DNA from: Ascaphus truei
Lineage: Eukaryota > Chordata > Amphibia > Anura > Ascaphidae
NCBI GenBank assembly: GCA_036426205.1
Contig: CM071568.1
Span: 43,142,723 to 43,206,722 of the forward strand
Direction of reading: 5' to 3'
Length of the DNA stretch: 64,000 nucleotides
A model generated the notes under the pieces. That model was not told the origin of the DNA and did not search any database. It saw only the letters and a program-made list of their open reading frames with translations. Below are positions 23,598-34,361 of the stretch, piece by piece. How positions within the stretch are numbered: position 1 is the stretch's first letter; each line of letters opens with the position of its first letter. The position numbers were made by a program, and so were the translations under genes.

Positions 23598-24631
23598 TAT
23601 CCATGATTTACCCCATTTTTTGGCGTTTCTGGCACCCTTTCTGTTTGGGGTCCCCGGTTTCTCTTCTTCCAGCCTTTAGCTTTACTCCAGGGGAGCACCG
23701 TCTGTTTCTTATAGGCATGGTTAATTTTGCTAGTTATTCCTGATATTGTCCGGTACTAGTGCATTTCCGAAAAAAATTCTAGTTTCTTGTTCCTCCCTGG
23801 CCCTGGATTCTGGGTTTATTTCTTTGACAGCAACAGATTTAACTTTACTCGGCTTGTAGATATATTGGATATAATAATAAAAAAATATTTAAAAAACACT
23901 GTACATCTATTATTGTTATGTGGCCATACGGTATAATAATTCTGATCTTATGCATTTACCATTGTTATATGGACATGTGATGATTTTTAACTTATATGTA
24001 TAGCCCTAAATTAGCCACATTGGGAATATCTTGCATTGTAACATGAAGCTGGCTAAAAATACCATTCTTACACATCATATATTTGTTACCCAATTCTATT
24101 TTATATACTCTCAAGGGATTTTTAAAGATAACTTTTTGACATTTTTTTTTATTGTAATGGTAAAACATTTTAAAACTTACATTTTAAAAAAAATAATATG
24201 ATTTTTGGGAGGGTAGTTGTCAATAACTAGTACGCAAGTACCAGGTAAACCACACGGAGATGAGGTCACCGGAAAGATCGGAGCCTTTGAGGTACACAGA
24301 TGCCAGGGTGGACATCAGTATGGAGCATGGAGAACACGCAGGCTAATAGCACATACTGTATGGCACTAATCTAGCCGTATGTTAATTCCCCTAACAAACA
24401 CATTAAAAAGAACTTACTCGTTAAATCCATACTGTTCTTTGGTTATTAATTACATGCATTGGGGTGAAACAATAAATACGTTCTAAAAATGATATCAATA
24501 GGCATAAGGGTTACAACACAAGGAATGCAGAGATCAAAACCTTTTGGCACAAATCAATTGTAACACCTAGTCTCTCTATTTAAATATCACAGCTCTTTGT
24601 ATATTCTTCAGCTACTGTGATCCCACCCATG
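23598..24631. other. Unassigned AT-rich DNA
   Basis: No gene. 24225-24350 is GC-richer and could be an old repeat end, but nothing was identified. Confidence 0.45.
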
Positions 24632-24635
24632 TAAC

Positions 24636-25328
24636 TGTAGCCAAGTCTCCTTGGACTAACATTTTCCTGGCCATGACCTCACTGGATGTCCCTATAAAGG
24701 TGGGCAGTGTGGGCATGATTCCTGAGGGGATCCGTTATAATGTTCAGTGTGTGAAATGTTACATTGTTTAGCAGGTATGAACAATAAAGTTATAGTGGCC
24801 TCTCACTGAAGTAAGGGTGGCCTATGACCAGAATAGGCTGGCTTACTGTACTAGCCAATCCCCAGGGAAGGAGGGGGTGCTCTTCTATATAGTGAAGAGC
24901 AGTGAGTGAGATGGAGTCTGTTCTAGGCACTCTGTAGGTTCTTCTGGAAGATATGTCAGTGTGCAGACACTAAAGCTGTTCTGGGTTATACATCAGAGAA
25001 TGCAGATATGAAGATAAGTCTCCAGCTATATAGAGAAGTGACTGAGGCCTAGTCCAAGAAGGGATAGGGTACAGTGATAAGGATCCAGTGAATGTACTAC
25101 AAATACTACTGCCAATAAAGTGTCCATGAGGTGCATCCTGAAGCCTCAGGATCCTCTTGGACTGGAGGTGCTGACAACTGAGGAAATCACTGTGAACCTG
25201 TCCTGATACTCCCCACACTACCGCGGAGATCTCCGGCCTTCTGTTTACCTCACAGGTATGACCACAGCAGCCACAGAATACACCGGTAGCAAGACCATTT
25301 CCCAGAGGGTGGGGAAAAGAGGGCTACA
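24636..25328 (+). mobile_element. Solo LTR (TGTAG family), 693 bp, TAAC duplication
   Basis: It starts TGTAGCCAAGTC and ends AAAGAGGGCTACA. TAAC flanks both sides (24632-24635, 25329-25332). The box ACTGGAGGTGCTGA is at 25161-25174 and CACAGGTATG at 25251-25260. Confidence 0.85.
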
Positions 25329-25556
25329 TAACCATATTAGGACCTCTCTTATATATCCTTGAGTTAAAGAAGCACATAAGCACAGATTGCTGTCTTGATA
25401 TATGATTGTTTAACTGTAAGAGAATTTGAAGAGTTTTATTTCCTCTTCTGTGTCTTCATTGACATTTCATTGGCCAGCCCCATTGGTCATCCAACCATCA
25501 AAAGTGGAAAGAGGGACGTCCCCAGTGCTTTATCAATATATTGTTTGCAGGGCCAC

Positions 25557-26365
25557 TGTAACGGTGTTTCTGGCCCGGCCTGACCCACCCAATCTCACAT
25601 TGGCCCCTGTGGTCTAACCGGACCCCATTACAGTGTAGATATGCCTGATGGTGCACCTGCTGGCTACAGGACTCCTGAGTCTCCCGCATGATGGTGTGTG
25701 GGGAGGACCCGTCAGACAGGCAGCTGAGGTAGTGTGCTGAGTCTCACCTAGTTCCAGTGCAGCGCCTCCACCTCACCAGGGTCCCTGCGTCCGCATGGGG
25801 ATGATCCTGACAAGGAACTCCTCGGTGGTGCAACCTCCTGTGAAATCATTGGACTCTCACACACAGGGGTTTCTCTGATCAGCTCCATCTTTATTGTCAT
25901 GGTGGGCATAGCTGCCCTCCACAATGGGTATATTCAGCCGATCATCTCGTCCGTGCTCCCTTTAGATAGGTATATCACCTAGATCAGGGATTCACTTATT
26001 CCCGCAGGAATCACTGTCCTGGCCAGGTCCCTGGACACAGCCCCCATGGAGTTACTATAACATAAACTGACACTCTGATAGAACTTGAACTCCTTCCTCG
26101 CTCTGACAAGAGCTGAACTCTTTCTCCTCCTCTCAGCAGAACCTAACTTTTAAACACAGTGCTGTGCCTTATGTAAGCTTCTGAGGCTGACACACCTCTG
26201 ACATCACTAACCATGGATCAGAGCATGTGACCAGTCCCAGCCATACACAGGGCACCCCACCAGGTGTGTGAGGGGAAACCTCCATAATTACTGCTGGCAT
26301 GCCCACACTTACCAGGCCTTACTGCCAACAGAGAGATGACTGTAGGCATTTACATGACCGCTACA
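25557..26365 (-). mobile_element. 3' LTR of gag-like element copy A, 809 bp
   Basis: It begins TGTAACGGTG and ends GACCGCTACA on the plus strand, with near-identical copies at 29957-30764 and 36664-37477. CCAC precedes it. The inverted box GTGCAGCGCCTCCACC is at 25757-25772. A polypurine tract abuts its inner edge, fixing it as the 3' LTR of a minus-strand element. Confidence 0.9.
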
Positions 26366-26377
26366 TTCTCCCCCTGG
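26366..26377 (-). promoter_or_regulatory. Polypurine tract, copy A
   Basis: The minus strand reads CCAGGGGGAGAA immediately before the 3' LTR, the position and composition of the plus-strand primer used by LTR retroelements. Identical at 33065-33076. Confidence 0.8.
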
Positions 26378-29300
26378 TAATCCCATCGTCCTCGCTGGGA
26401 CCTAAATTTGTATACCTCTTTCCAGGAAGCACTGTCACGAAAACATAATTAACATCACACATGATACAGTCATCCGCCAAGCCCGCCCCGACCAGCAGCC
26501 ACAACCCCGTGATGCGTTAGTACCCCCTAAAAATAGTGATCTGGGTCGGGTTTCCTCACCCTCCCCTGTTACCCATATCCAGGACCGTGACATAATAATG
26601 GCCTAGGCGATCCTCTCTCTGGCACATAGGTCACCCTATGTTTGTGAACATTTCTCCCTATGCTCCACACTCGCATCAGGTGTTCTATCCTTTCTTCCGC
26701 CTTCTTACCTACAATGGCGCTCCCCCTATTGACTAAATAGCTCTATGTTTCTTCTTGGAGCCACTTTCCCTATTGTCCTCAATTTCATCCATCAGGGGCT
26801 CCGGAACATAGGGATACTACAACCCATGGGATTTTTTATATTTGACTATTATAGCCCTCTCCCGCCCTACTGACCCTGGTCAGATCACATTACCTGCCCT
26901 CCCAGGTAACACCCATGATAGGGGTTCATCAGGATCGACTGGATCTGACATGTGTCAGACCCATGGGCGCTATGTCTCTACGCTCCAGCTGGAACCACCC
27001 TCTCTCTGTAATTCCCTGTCCCTCTTGCTCGGGTGTAAACTCTCCCTCTCTCCACCAGAAATCTACCACGTCCTCCCGCCGGATGAGGAACCGAGTACGG
27101 TCCATCCACGCGGAGTACCCTTCAAATAACGGGGCCCACCACCGGTCCTCCTTAAATGGGTTAGGCCCTGGTTCCCTGTCGTCATCAAATGAAAATACTC
27201 CTGACGACCTTGTGGATCGCGAGTTGGACCAACCTCGAGGACCCCGGAGCCTTAACTGTCCGGTTGGGGTGCTGTATCTGCTTACCCTCATTCTCCCCCT
27301 CCCCGTGAATCGCCCTCCGTAGCGCCACTGCGCTGCCTTTCCCAGTCCGTCTTCCCTCGCCCCCCGGTAATTGTCCACGTACTCCAGCTAGGCGGTGAAC
27401 CCGTTGACCGTTGATGGGGTAGGGGTATTAACTATGGCGGGGGTTTGGGGGCATAGGGGCACGGAACGGGACCCCCACGGGGTTACGACCCGCTCCTGGC
27501 TGTCCGTAGACTGGTCCAAGGATGATGTCTCACCCTCCTCAGTCCTGAGATCGTCTCTTCCAATTTCTGGGCTTGTAAGTGATCGGGGACCTTCCCCCGA
27601 TCGCCGAAGCGTCGCTGCTTTTTCTTCCTGGTTTCCGCCGTCCACCGGAAGTGACTGTCCAACCGGAAGTGTCGCCATCTCGCGTGGGACCTCCAATGCG
27701 GGTCTCTTCCTCTATGACGACATCCGGTTGCTCCGCCGTCGCCACCGAAGTGATTGCCGTCTCTCCACGTGCGCGTTGGCTGGCAGGCCCTTCCAGCGCT
27801 TCGCCGTCGGCTGCAACCAAGTAAGTAATAGGGAGGGCTGCTTGGCTTACCCGTCCGCAGGGGTGTAAGCGCTCTCTCCTCCGTCTCCGCCAGGTCCTGG
27901 GATGCGGGACTCCGTCGGTCGATCGCGATCTGCGGTGGACGTCCTGCCACTCACCCCACGGGGTGTCGTCTCCCGGTATGCCTTTCATCTCCGTTTTTAC
28001 TACCGCCAGCTCACGAGGTCCCTCGTCTGAGTTAAATCCTCCCCTCGCCCGACTTATGGTCTCCTCCGGCTGGTGGACAGTCTCTTGCCCCTTTCGCGGG
28101 GGTTGATTCCCCACCTCAATCGCCATGACCCAGCCGACTTGACCGGCTCCAGTCCCTTGTCTCCGGGACTCGCGCGGTTGAGCCATAGCAGCGCCCGGGG
28201 ACTCGGCGAGCGCCTTGTCCACGTCCACCGGTGGTCCAGGGCTGTATAGAATAAACTTGTGGGCATAGGCCACAGGTACAAAGTCCCTCAATGAGGCACA
28301 ACGTCCCGCCGTGTGACCGTCGCCTCGCGGGCAGCCCGCATTGTAGGCATAGCCCAACCACCGTCTCTGTATTGGCCCCCCCTCACTACTAGCAACCCCC
28401 CGCCGGGTACTGTAGTAGGCTGGGTGGAGACCATCGTGCCACAGTGGAGGAGCAGGCCATTTCTTTGTACGGAGCCACTTCCTGTACAGGTCGCTCCTTC
28501 TCAGTGGTTCCCCTCGCAACTGACTGATGGAAGTTGCGGATCCGCCGCCCTCCCTGCTTCGGCTCCTCCCCTTCTCTTACAGAGCTGGAACCCGCCCCCC
28601 CGGGGTTGCAATATGGGCGGGTCCCCCACAGGGGAATATCAAGCCCCTTAATTAAGGCCGCACCTCTCTCAGTCCTGGTGGCGGCGGTTACGTTTTCGCG
28701 CCAATTTTCCCCCCACAAGGGTGGGGGTCTTTTCCCGCGGCTAGTTTTCCCGCCTTCTCCTGGCAGCCGCCCTTCGTGCAAGATAACTCCTTTTGCACGC
28801 TCTTCCACGCCGAAACTACTTCTGTAGTTGGCGCCGTCTGAATATCAGTCCCTGGGCCCCAGTGGTGCATCCCCACAGCCATAGTTATAGTCACTCCACC
28901 TCTGGTAGAAATCAGGGGAGGTCCCATAAACTCAACGGTTGACTCAGCACAGGGCTGAATTAGCCACTGGTCCATCCCGGCGCAGCCTATCTTTCGGCGC
29001 CATGCCCCCTTCAGGGCGGGGCTCTGCTGTTCGCGCCATTCCCGCCAGCTTTTGCAAGTCCTGCACCAGCCACATTTTCTGTAACTGTCCCATGCGGTTT
29101 CCCTAGCAAGCGGGAACCGCCATTTTGGTTGACTGTTGACCCAAAAAGTCCATCTTTTTGCTCCTCCTCACGGGGTTCTCCCCACTTATAACAATTTCTT
29201 CACACTCTCAAGGGTGGCCCCTCGCGTGTCCCATACAGGATAAAAACGGGGCAAGCCATAGCTTCGCTCCGCTCCAGAGCAGCCTGGTCAATGACAACTC

Positions 29301-29956
29301 GGCGACAGTCTGCTCTTCAGTGGTTGCACGCCACGGGTGCCCTCCCCATCACCTCTGTCCGCCATTTTATGTTCTCCCGCACCACGCGATCCTCTATCCT
29401 CTCGTAACAGTTGTCGTACATGGGCTCCACTCTGCGGGCAGCCACCACACCGGTACAATAAAGATCAGCTTCAGATGCACCACCACATTGTACCTTTACT
29501 AGGTGTGACCCGTGTTGCACTACCTCAGGCTAGGCTCAACTCTCTCAGTGTCTGCTGTGGCTCCTTCCTCCCAGTCTGTGCTCCCTCGTGAGTGTCTGGA
29601 ATGGGCTAGGTACTCGGGCTCTCACCATGACAGTACTTGTGGAGTCTACCTGTCTTGGTCAGCCTAGCGCAGACCCTCTCCAGGACTCCTGACCAAGTTA
29701 ACAGGCTTCCCTTCTGGCATCCTACCAACTAGCACTGCCTCAAGGTGACTCACTCTCAGGCTATAACCCGGCTCCAGACCCCTCACTCCCTTCAGGCCTC
29801 CTAGGTCGTCCCTGCGACCCTGACATTCCATCAGCCCCTGACCACCCTAGGTCCGTCCCTACGACACAAAGTGCAGCAGACACTCTCCCTGTTCCCAGTG
29901 TGCCTAGCTAGAGCCTGTCCCTGATGACAGATCTGATCTCACAGCTCGCCTCCAAA
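26378..29956 (-). pseudogene. Gag-like element copy A, internal region with frameshifted ORF
   Basis: This 3.6-kb internal region aligns end to end with copy B (33077-36663). The minus-strand reading is broken into many pieces (for example 27539-28519, 28389-28808, 26929-27378) by 1-2-nt indels relative to copy B. Recognisable shared pieces include the WWAPLFEGYSAWMDRTRFLI segment and one CX2C pair (CLQCG). No reverse transcriptase, RNase H, integrase or protease motif is visible, so it looks like a gag-only, non-autonomous LTR element. Since the differences from copy B are mostly indels at short runs, consensus-sequence errors may account for part of the breakage. Confidence 0.7.
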
Positions 29957-30764
29957 TGTAACGGTGTTTCTGGCCCCGCCTGACCCACCCAATCTCACAT
30001 TGGCCCCTGTGGTCTAACCGGACCCCATTACAGTGTAGATATGCCTGATGGTGCACCTGTGGCTACAGGACTCTCCTGAGTCTCCCGCATATGGTGTGTG
30101 GGGGAGGACCCGTCAACGCAGCAGAGTAGTGTGCTGAGTCTCACCTAGTTCCATGCACGCCCTCCACCTCACCGGGTCCCCTGCGTCCGCATGGGGATGA
30201 TCCTGACAAGGAACTCCTCGGTGGTGCAACCTCCTGTGAAATCATTGGACTCTCACACACAGGGGTTTCTCTGATCAGCTCCATCTTTATTGTCACGGTG
30301 GGCATAGCTGCCCTCCACAATGGGTATATTCAGCCGATCATCTCGTCCGTGCTCCCTTTAGATAGGTATATCACCTAGATCAGGGATTCACTTCTTCCCG
30401 CAGGAATCACTGTCCTGTGCCAGGTCCCTGGACACAGCCTCCCATGGAGTTACTATAACATAACTGACACTCTGATAGAACTTGAACTCTTTCCTCAGCT
30501 CTGACAAGAGCTGAACTCTTCCTCCTCCTCTCAGCAGAACTAACTTTTAAACACAGTGCTGTGCCTTATGTAAGCTTCTGAGGCTGACACACCTCTGTCA
30601 TCACTAACCATGGAGTCAGAGCATGTGACCAGTCCCAGCCATACACAGGGCACCCCACCAGGGTGTGAGGGGAAACCTCCATAATTACTGCTGGCATGCC
30701 CACACTTACCAGGCCTTACTGCCAACAGGAGAGATGACTGTAGGCATTTTACATGACCGCTACA
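29957..30764 (-). mobile_element. 5' LTR of gag-like element copy A, 808 bp
   Basis: Same ends as the 25557 LTR (TGTAACGGTG...GACCGCTACA). It differs from it by several small indels and few substitutions, such as CACGG/CATGG and CTTC/TATTC. The box region near 30150 is altered by indels. The outer flank is TTTG, not CCAC. Confidence 0.9.
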
Positions 30765-33016
30765 TTTGTATTTAAAATTGGGAAAATAGTTTTCCCCCAA
30801 AAAATGTTATGTTACATTATAAAGTTAAAAAAAAAAAAAAAGTTTGTTTGCCATAAATTACTATGGAAAGAAGCGTGAACCTATGAGCAGCCGTCCCAGT
30901 TTTCTTATACATAAGAATGCGAACGCAAGGGCTCATAGTGGAACCTTCTGACCTTCAGTAATCCACCGTGTGGCCGTGGTAGTATAAATCTTCGGATTTC
31001 ATGAGGCTTTGTGGCTACGATTATGCATGGCATGACCATCTAATCAAAGCTGCAGGGCCAGGAATGTAAGCATCAGCCTTTCCCCCCCCATATTTCCCCA
31101 CAGCAATAAGTGGTTATAAGTCATTTCCTAATACACTCTGGTCTCAGTGCCGTCAGTTATACTGTTGTGCCTTCGACGAAAGAGCTGTCAAAAGGATCTG
31201 AATACCCTTACAAGTTTTACCTGAATGAATCCCCGTGTGTAAGAATTGAATCATGCTAACACCAGAGTATCACATGTATGCAAATCACCATCCAAGAACT
31301 TGTTAAGTGTTTTACAAAAATAAGAATATCATTAATTGCATACAATAAAAGTTCTAAGTGTCCGTGATAAATGAGAAAGAAGGACAAAACGAATGGGTTT
31401 ATGTGGAAAGATCAATTAAGCTTTACCATTTTTTAATAAAACAGCCCGGTTACTGGAATAATTTAAAAGTTTATTCGCTCTGGCCAGACGGATACATTTT
31501 TAAAATCAGGAGATATACTTTTTTCCTTCTGCATTAAAGTCCATGAAAGAGAGAGAATTAGGAAAGCAGACCAAACAGAACCCCCCCCCCCCCCCCTCCT
31601 CCAGCTGCAAAAAGTGCATTCCAGACAGGAAAGGTTAATTAGTAATTCAGAACCTTCAAATTTAGGTTTAAAAACAACTCAGTAATAATATGGGTAAAGA
31701 AAATTATTATTATTTTTTAGATTAAGTTTGCAGGATAAAACTGTTCTGTGTTACAATTTTTTCATTATTATTTTTGTAAACTTGCTTTTGCTCTGTATCA
31801 GAGAAGTGTGAAATTATGTTTCTGTATGGTGCTTTCTATTTTCTGTATAACCGGTAAGAACATTTCAATTCTATTTGTTTTAATAATGTTTTAAGATGTT
31901 GATAAACGGTTACAAGCACATGATATGGCAAGGGACAATGACCTATTGTTTCATTTCTAATGTAGCATGAAAAATTAATTTTGGATATGGCTGTATGAGA
32001 ATCTCCATTTTTACCTTTAAGCTACCTCAGTCTGTATAAGCAGTCAATATATGCTAGAATCCAGCAATTTTTAACTACTGCACCGACACACTTTATTCGA
32101 GCAAATACCCAGTATGTACCTGGCAGATACCTGGAATGCGCCGCTCCTCACCTCTGACAAGCTCCGTTGCGTTTGCCTTCCCAGCCTGGGTTCATGCCTG
32201 GCTGACGGGCGGCTGATCTGTTAAATGATAATGATTAGGATTTAATAGGCTGCAATGCTTCGCGTGTCTACCAGATGGCATAAATTCATGAATTGTAATG
32301 CAGTATATATATATATACTGTGCAGTATTGCAGCCAGCGGGAATAAAATGCTTCAATCCCTGCCTGGAAAATACCTCAATGCACTCGGGCAGAAAACAGT
32401 CACAAACCTCAATACACCCGGGTATACCCGAATTCGTGGGACTAGCCGAGCTCGAATAAAGTGTGTCGCCAGTGTACTCCAATTCAAGGGCATTTGTCAG
32501 AAAGTCCAGAAAAATTAGCTGCCAATATATGCCAATAGTAAGCAGCTGAAGTTTGAAATTGTTTTATTAAATTATACAATTATATTCTATAGGTATTTCT
32601 GTATTTTATTAGTGCTGAAAGTATACTCGGTACTTCTCAAAGCGTACAATATAAAGAAGTTAGCATACAGTCATATATGAAATAATTTTTTCCTATAAAG
32701 TCAACTGAAAATGTAATGTAGTGCATATCTTTTAACCATTTTCTCTACTTTTCTCTCCAAAAGATGACTCAATTTTAACCCTTACCTATATAACCTCTCA
32801 TTTTAAAGAATGCAACCCTAGGCAATCCAGATTTTATTACTTCATGGCATATATAAATCTCAAGCTGCTAATGTTTTAAACGCCATAATCCTTTTATGTC
32901 GTATATTGTTCACATGGCATAGGATTTGCATATGAACAAAAGAGGGGATAATTTATATTATTTACCGTAATACACCTGTCTATATATTATACTATTTACC
33001 GTAGTACACCTGTCTA
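30765..33016. other. 2.25-kb unrelated DNA inside the composite
   Basis: AT-rich DNA with no gene, lying between the complete 5' LTR of copy A and a 48-bp LTR end leading into copy B. It holds a C16 run at 31581-31596 and a MITE-like element at 32084-32468. It is not part of either element's internal sequence. Confidence 0.6.
32084..32468. mobile_element. MITE-like element with perfect 19-nt terminal inverted repeats
   Basis: CGACACACTTTATTCGAGC at 32084-32102 is exactly mirrored by GCTCGAATAAAGTGTGTCG at 32450-32468. The outer few bases (CTGCAC / CAGTG) may extend the inverted repeat. The interior of about 350 bp contains a (TA)n run and no transposase. DNA transposon superfamily not determined. 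Confidence 0.75.
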
Positions 33017-33064
33017 TACTGCCAACAGGAGAGATGACTGTAGGCATTTTACATGACCGCTACA
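33017..33064 (-). mobile_element. 48-bp 3' LTR fragment of copy B
   Basis: Contains only the last 48 bp of the LTR (TACTGCCAACAGG ... GACCGCTACA) before the polypurine tract. The other 760 bp are absent, so copy B lacks a complete 3' LTR. Confidence 0.85.
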
Positions 33065-33076
33065 TTCTCCCCCTGG
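33065..33076 (-). promoter_or_regulatory. Polypurine tract, copy B
   Basis: CCAGGGGGAGAA on the minus strand directly abuts the LTR fragment, identical to copy A. Confidence 0.8.
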
Positions 33077-33230
33077 TGAATCCCATCGTCCTCGCTGGGA
33101 CCTAAATTTGTATACCTCTTTCCAGGAAGCACTGTCACGAAAAACATAATTAACATCACACATGAATACAGTCATCCGCCAAGCCCGCCCCGACCAGCAG
33201 CCACAGACCCGCGTGATGCGTTAGTACCCC

Positions 33231-33494
33231 CTAAAAATAGTGATCTGGGTCGGGTTTCCTCACCTCCCTGTTACCCATATCCAGGACCGTGACATAATAA
33301 TGCCTAGGCGATCCTCTCTCTGGCACATAGGTCACCCTATGTTTGTGAACATTTCTCCCTATGCTCCACACTCGCATCAGGGTGTCTATCCTTTCTTCCG
33401 CCTTCTTACCTACAATGGCGCTCCCCCTATTGACTAAATACAGCTCTATAGTTTCTTGGAGCCACTTTTCCCTATTGTCCTCAATTTCATCCAT
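33231..33494 (-). CDS. In-frame continuation after the TAG of the gag-like ORF, copy B
   Basis: An open stretch of about 87 codons (95 from the TAG) continues in the same frame as the 33519-34220 ORF, after a TAG at 33519-33521. It contains an acidic/basic start (MDEIEDNREKW) and ends near HYF before a stop. It is either a readthrough extension or the end of the same protein interrupted by a mutated or miscalled codon. The TAG is also present in copy A. No domain recognised. Confidence 0.4.
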   Translation of the reverse strand: MDEIEDNREKWLQETIELYLVNRGSAIVGKKAEERIDTLMRVWSIGRNVHKHRVTYVPERGSPRHYYVTVLDMGNREVRKPDPDHYF

Positions 33495-33518
33495 CAGGGG
33501 CTCCGGAACATAGGGATA

Positions 33519-34220
33519 CTACAACCCATGGGATTTTTTATATTTGACTATTATAGCCCTCTCCGCCCTACTGACCCTGGTCAGATCAGCATTACCTGCC
33601 CTCCCAGGTAACACCCATGATAGGGGTTCATCAGGATCGACTGGATCTGACAGTGTGTCAGGACCCATGGGCGCTATGTCTCTACGCTCCAGCTGGAACC
33701 ACCTCTCCTGTAATTCCCTGTCCCTCTGCTCGGGTGTAAACTCTCCCTCTCTCCACCAGAAATCTACCACGTCCTCCCGCCGGATGAGGAACCGAGTACG
33801 GTCCATCCACGCGGAGTACCCTTCAAATAACGGGGCCCACCACCGGGTCTCCTTAAATGGGTTAGGCCCTGGTTCCCTGTCGTCATCAAATGAAAATACT
33901 CCTGACGACCTTGTGGATCGCGAGTTGGACCACCTCGAGGACCCCGGAGCCTTTACTGCCGGTTGGGGTGCTGTATCTGCTACCCTCAATTCTCCCCCTC
34001 CCCGTGAATCGCCCTCCGTAGCGCCACTGCGCTGCCTTTCCCCAGTCCGTCTTCCCTCGCCCCCCGGTAAATTGTCCACGTACTCCAGGCTAGGCGGTGA
34101 ACCCGGTGACCGTGTGATGGGGGTAGGGGTATTAACTATGGCGGGGGTTTGGGCATAGGGGCACGGAACGGGACCCCACGGGGTTACGACCCGCTCCTGG
34201 CTGTCCGTAGACTGGTCCAA
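33519..34220 (-). CDS. Gag-like element copy B, C-terminal ORF (233 codons)
   Basis: It has a Pro/Ser/Arg-rich N-terminal half, then a conserved, Trp-rich block containing FSFDDDREPGPNPF and RWWAPLFEGYSAWMDRTRF, and a charged segment (EGEFTPEQRDRELQERWF). Copy A keeps the same block around 26929-27378. The upstream frame change at about 34220-34370 links it to the 440-codon ORF, so all pieces are probably one original polypeptide. I see no enzyme motif. Its place between 5' LTR leader and polypurine tract suggests a structural Gag-like role (inference). Confidence 0.55.
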   Translation of the reverse strand: MDQSTDSQERVVTPWGPVPCPYAQTPAIVNTPTPITRSPGSPPSLEYVDNLPGGEGRRTGERQRSGATEGDSRGGGELRVADTAPQPAVKAPGSSRWSNSRSTRSSGVFSFDDDREPGPNPFKETRWWAPLFEGYSAWMDRTRFLIRREDVVDFWWREGEFTPEQRDRELQERWFQLERRDIAPMGPDTLSDPVDPDEPLSWVLPGRAGNADLTRVSRAERAIIVKYKKSHGL

Positions 34221-34361
34221 GGATGATGTCTCACCCTCCTCAGTCCTGAGATCGTCTCTCCAATTTCTGGGCCTTGTAAGTGATCGGGGACCTTCCCCCG
34301 ATCGCCGAAGCGTCGCTGCTTTTTCTTCCTGGGTTCCGCCGTCGCCACCGGAAGTGACGTC

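Noticed and set aside
23080..23604. 174-codon minus ORF
   Set aside because: Antisense across a well-delimited solo LTR (22847-23593) and past its end.
27395..27868. 157-codon plus ORF and other plus-strand ORFs in the composite
   Set aside because: Antisense shadows of the minus-strand gag-like reading, which is the strand oriented with LTR and polypurine tract.
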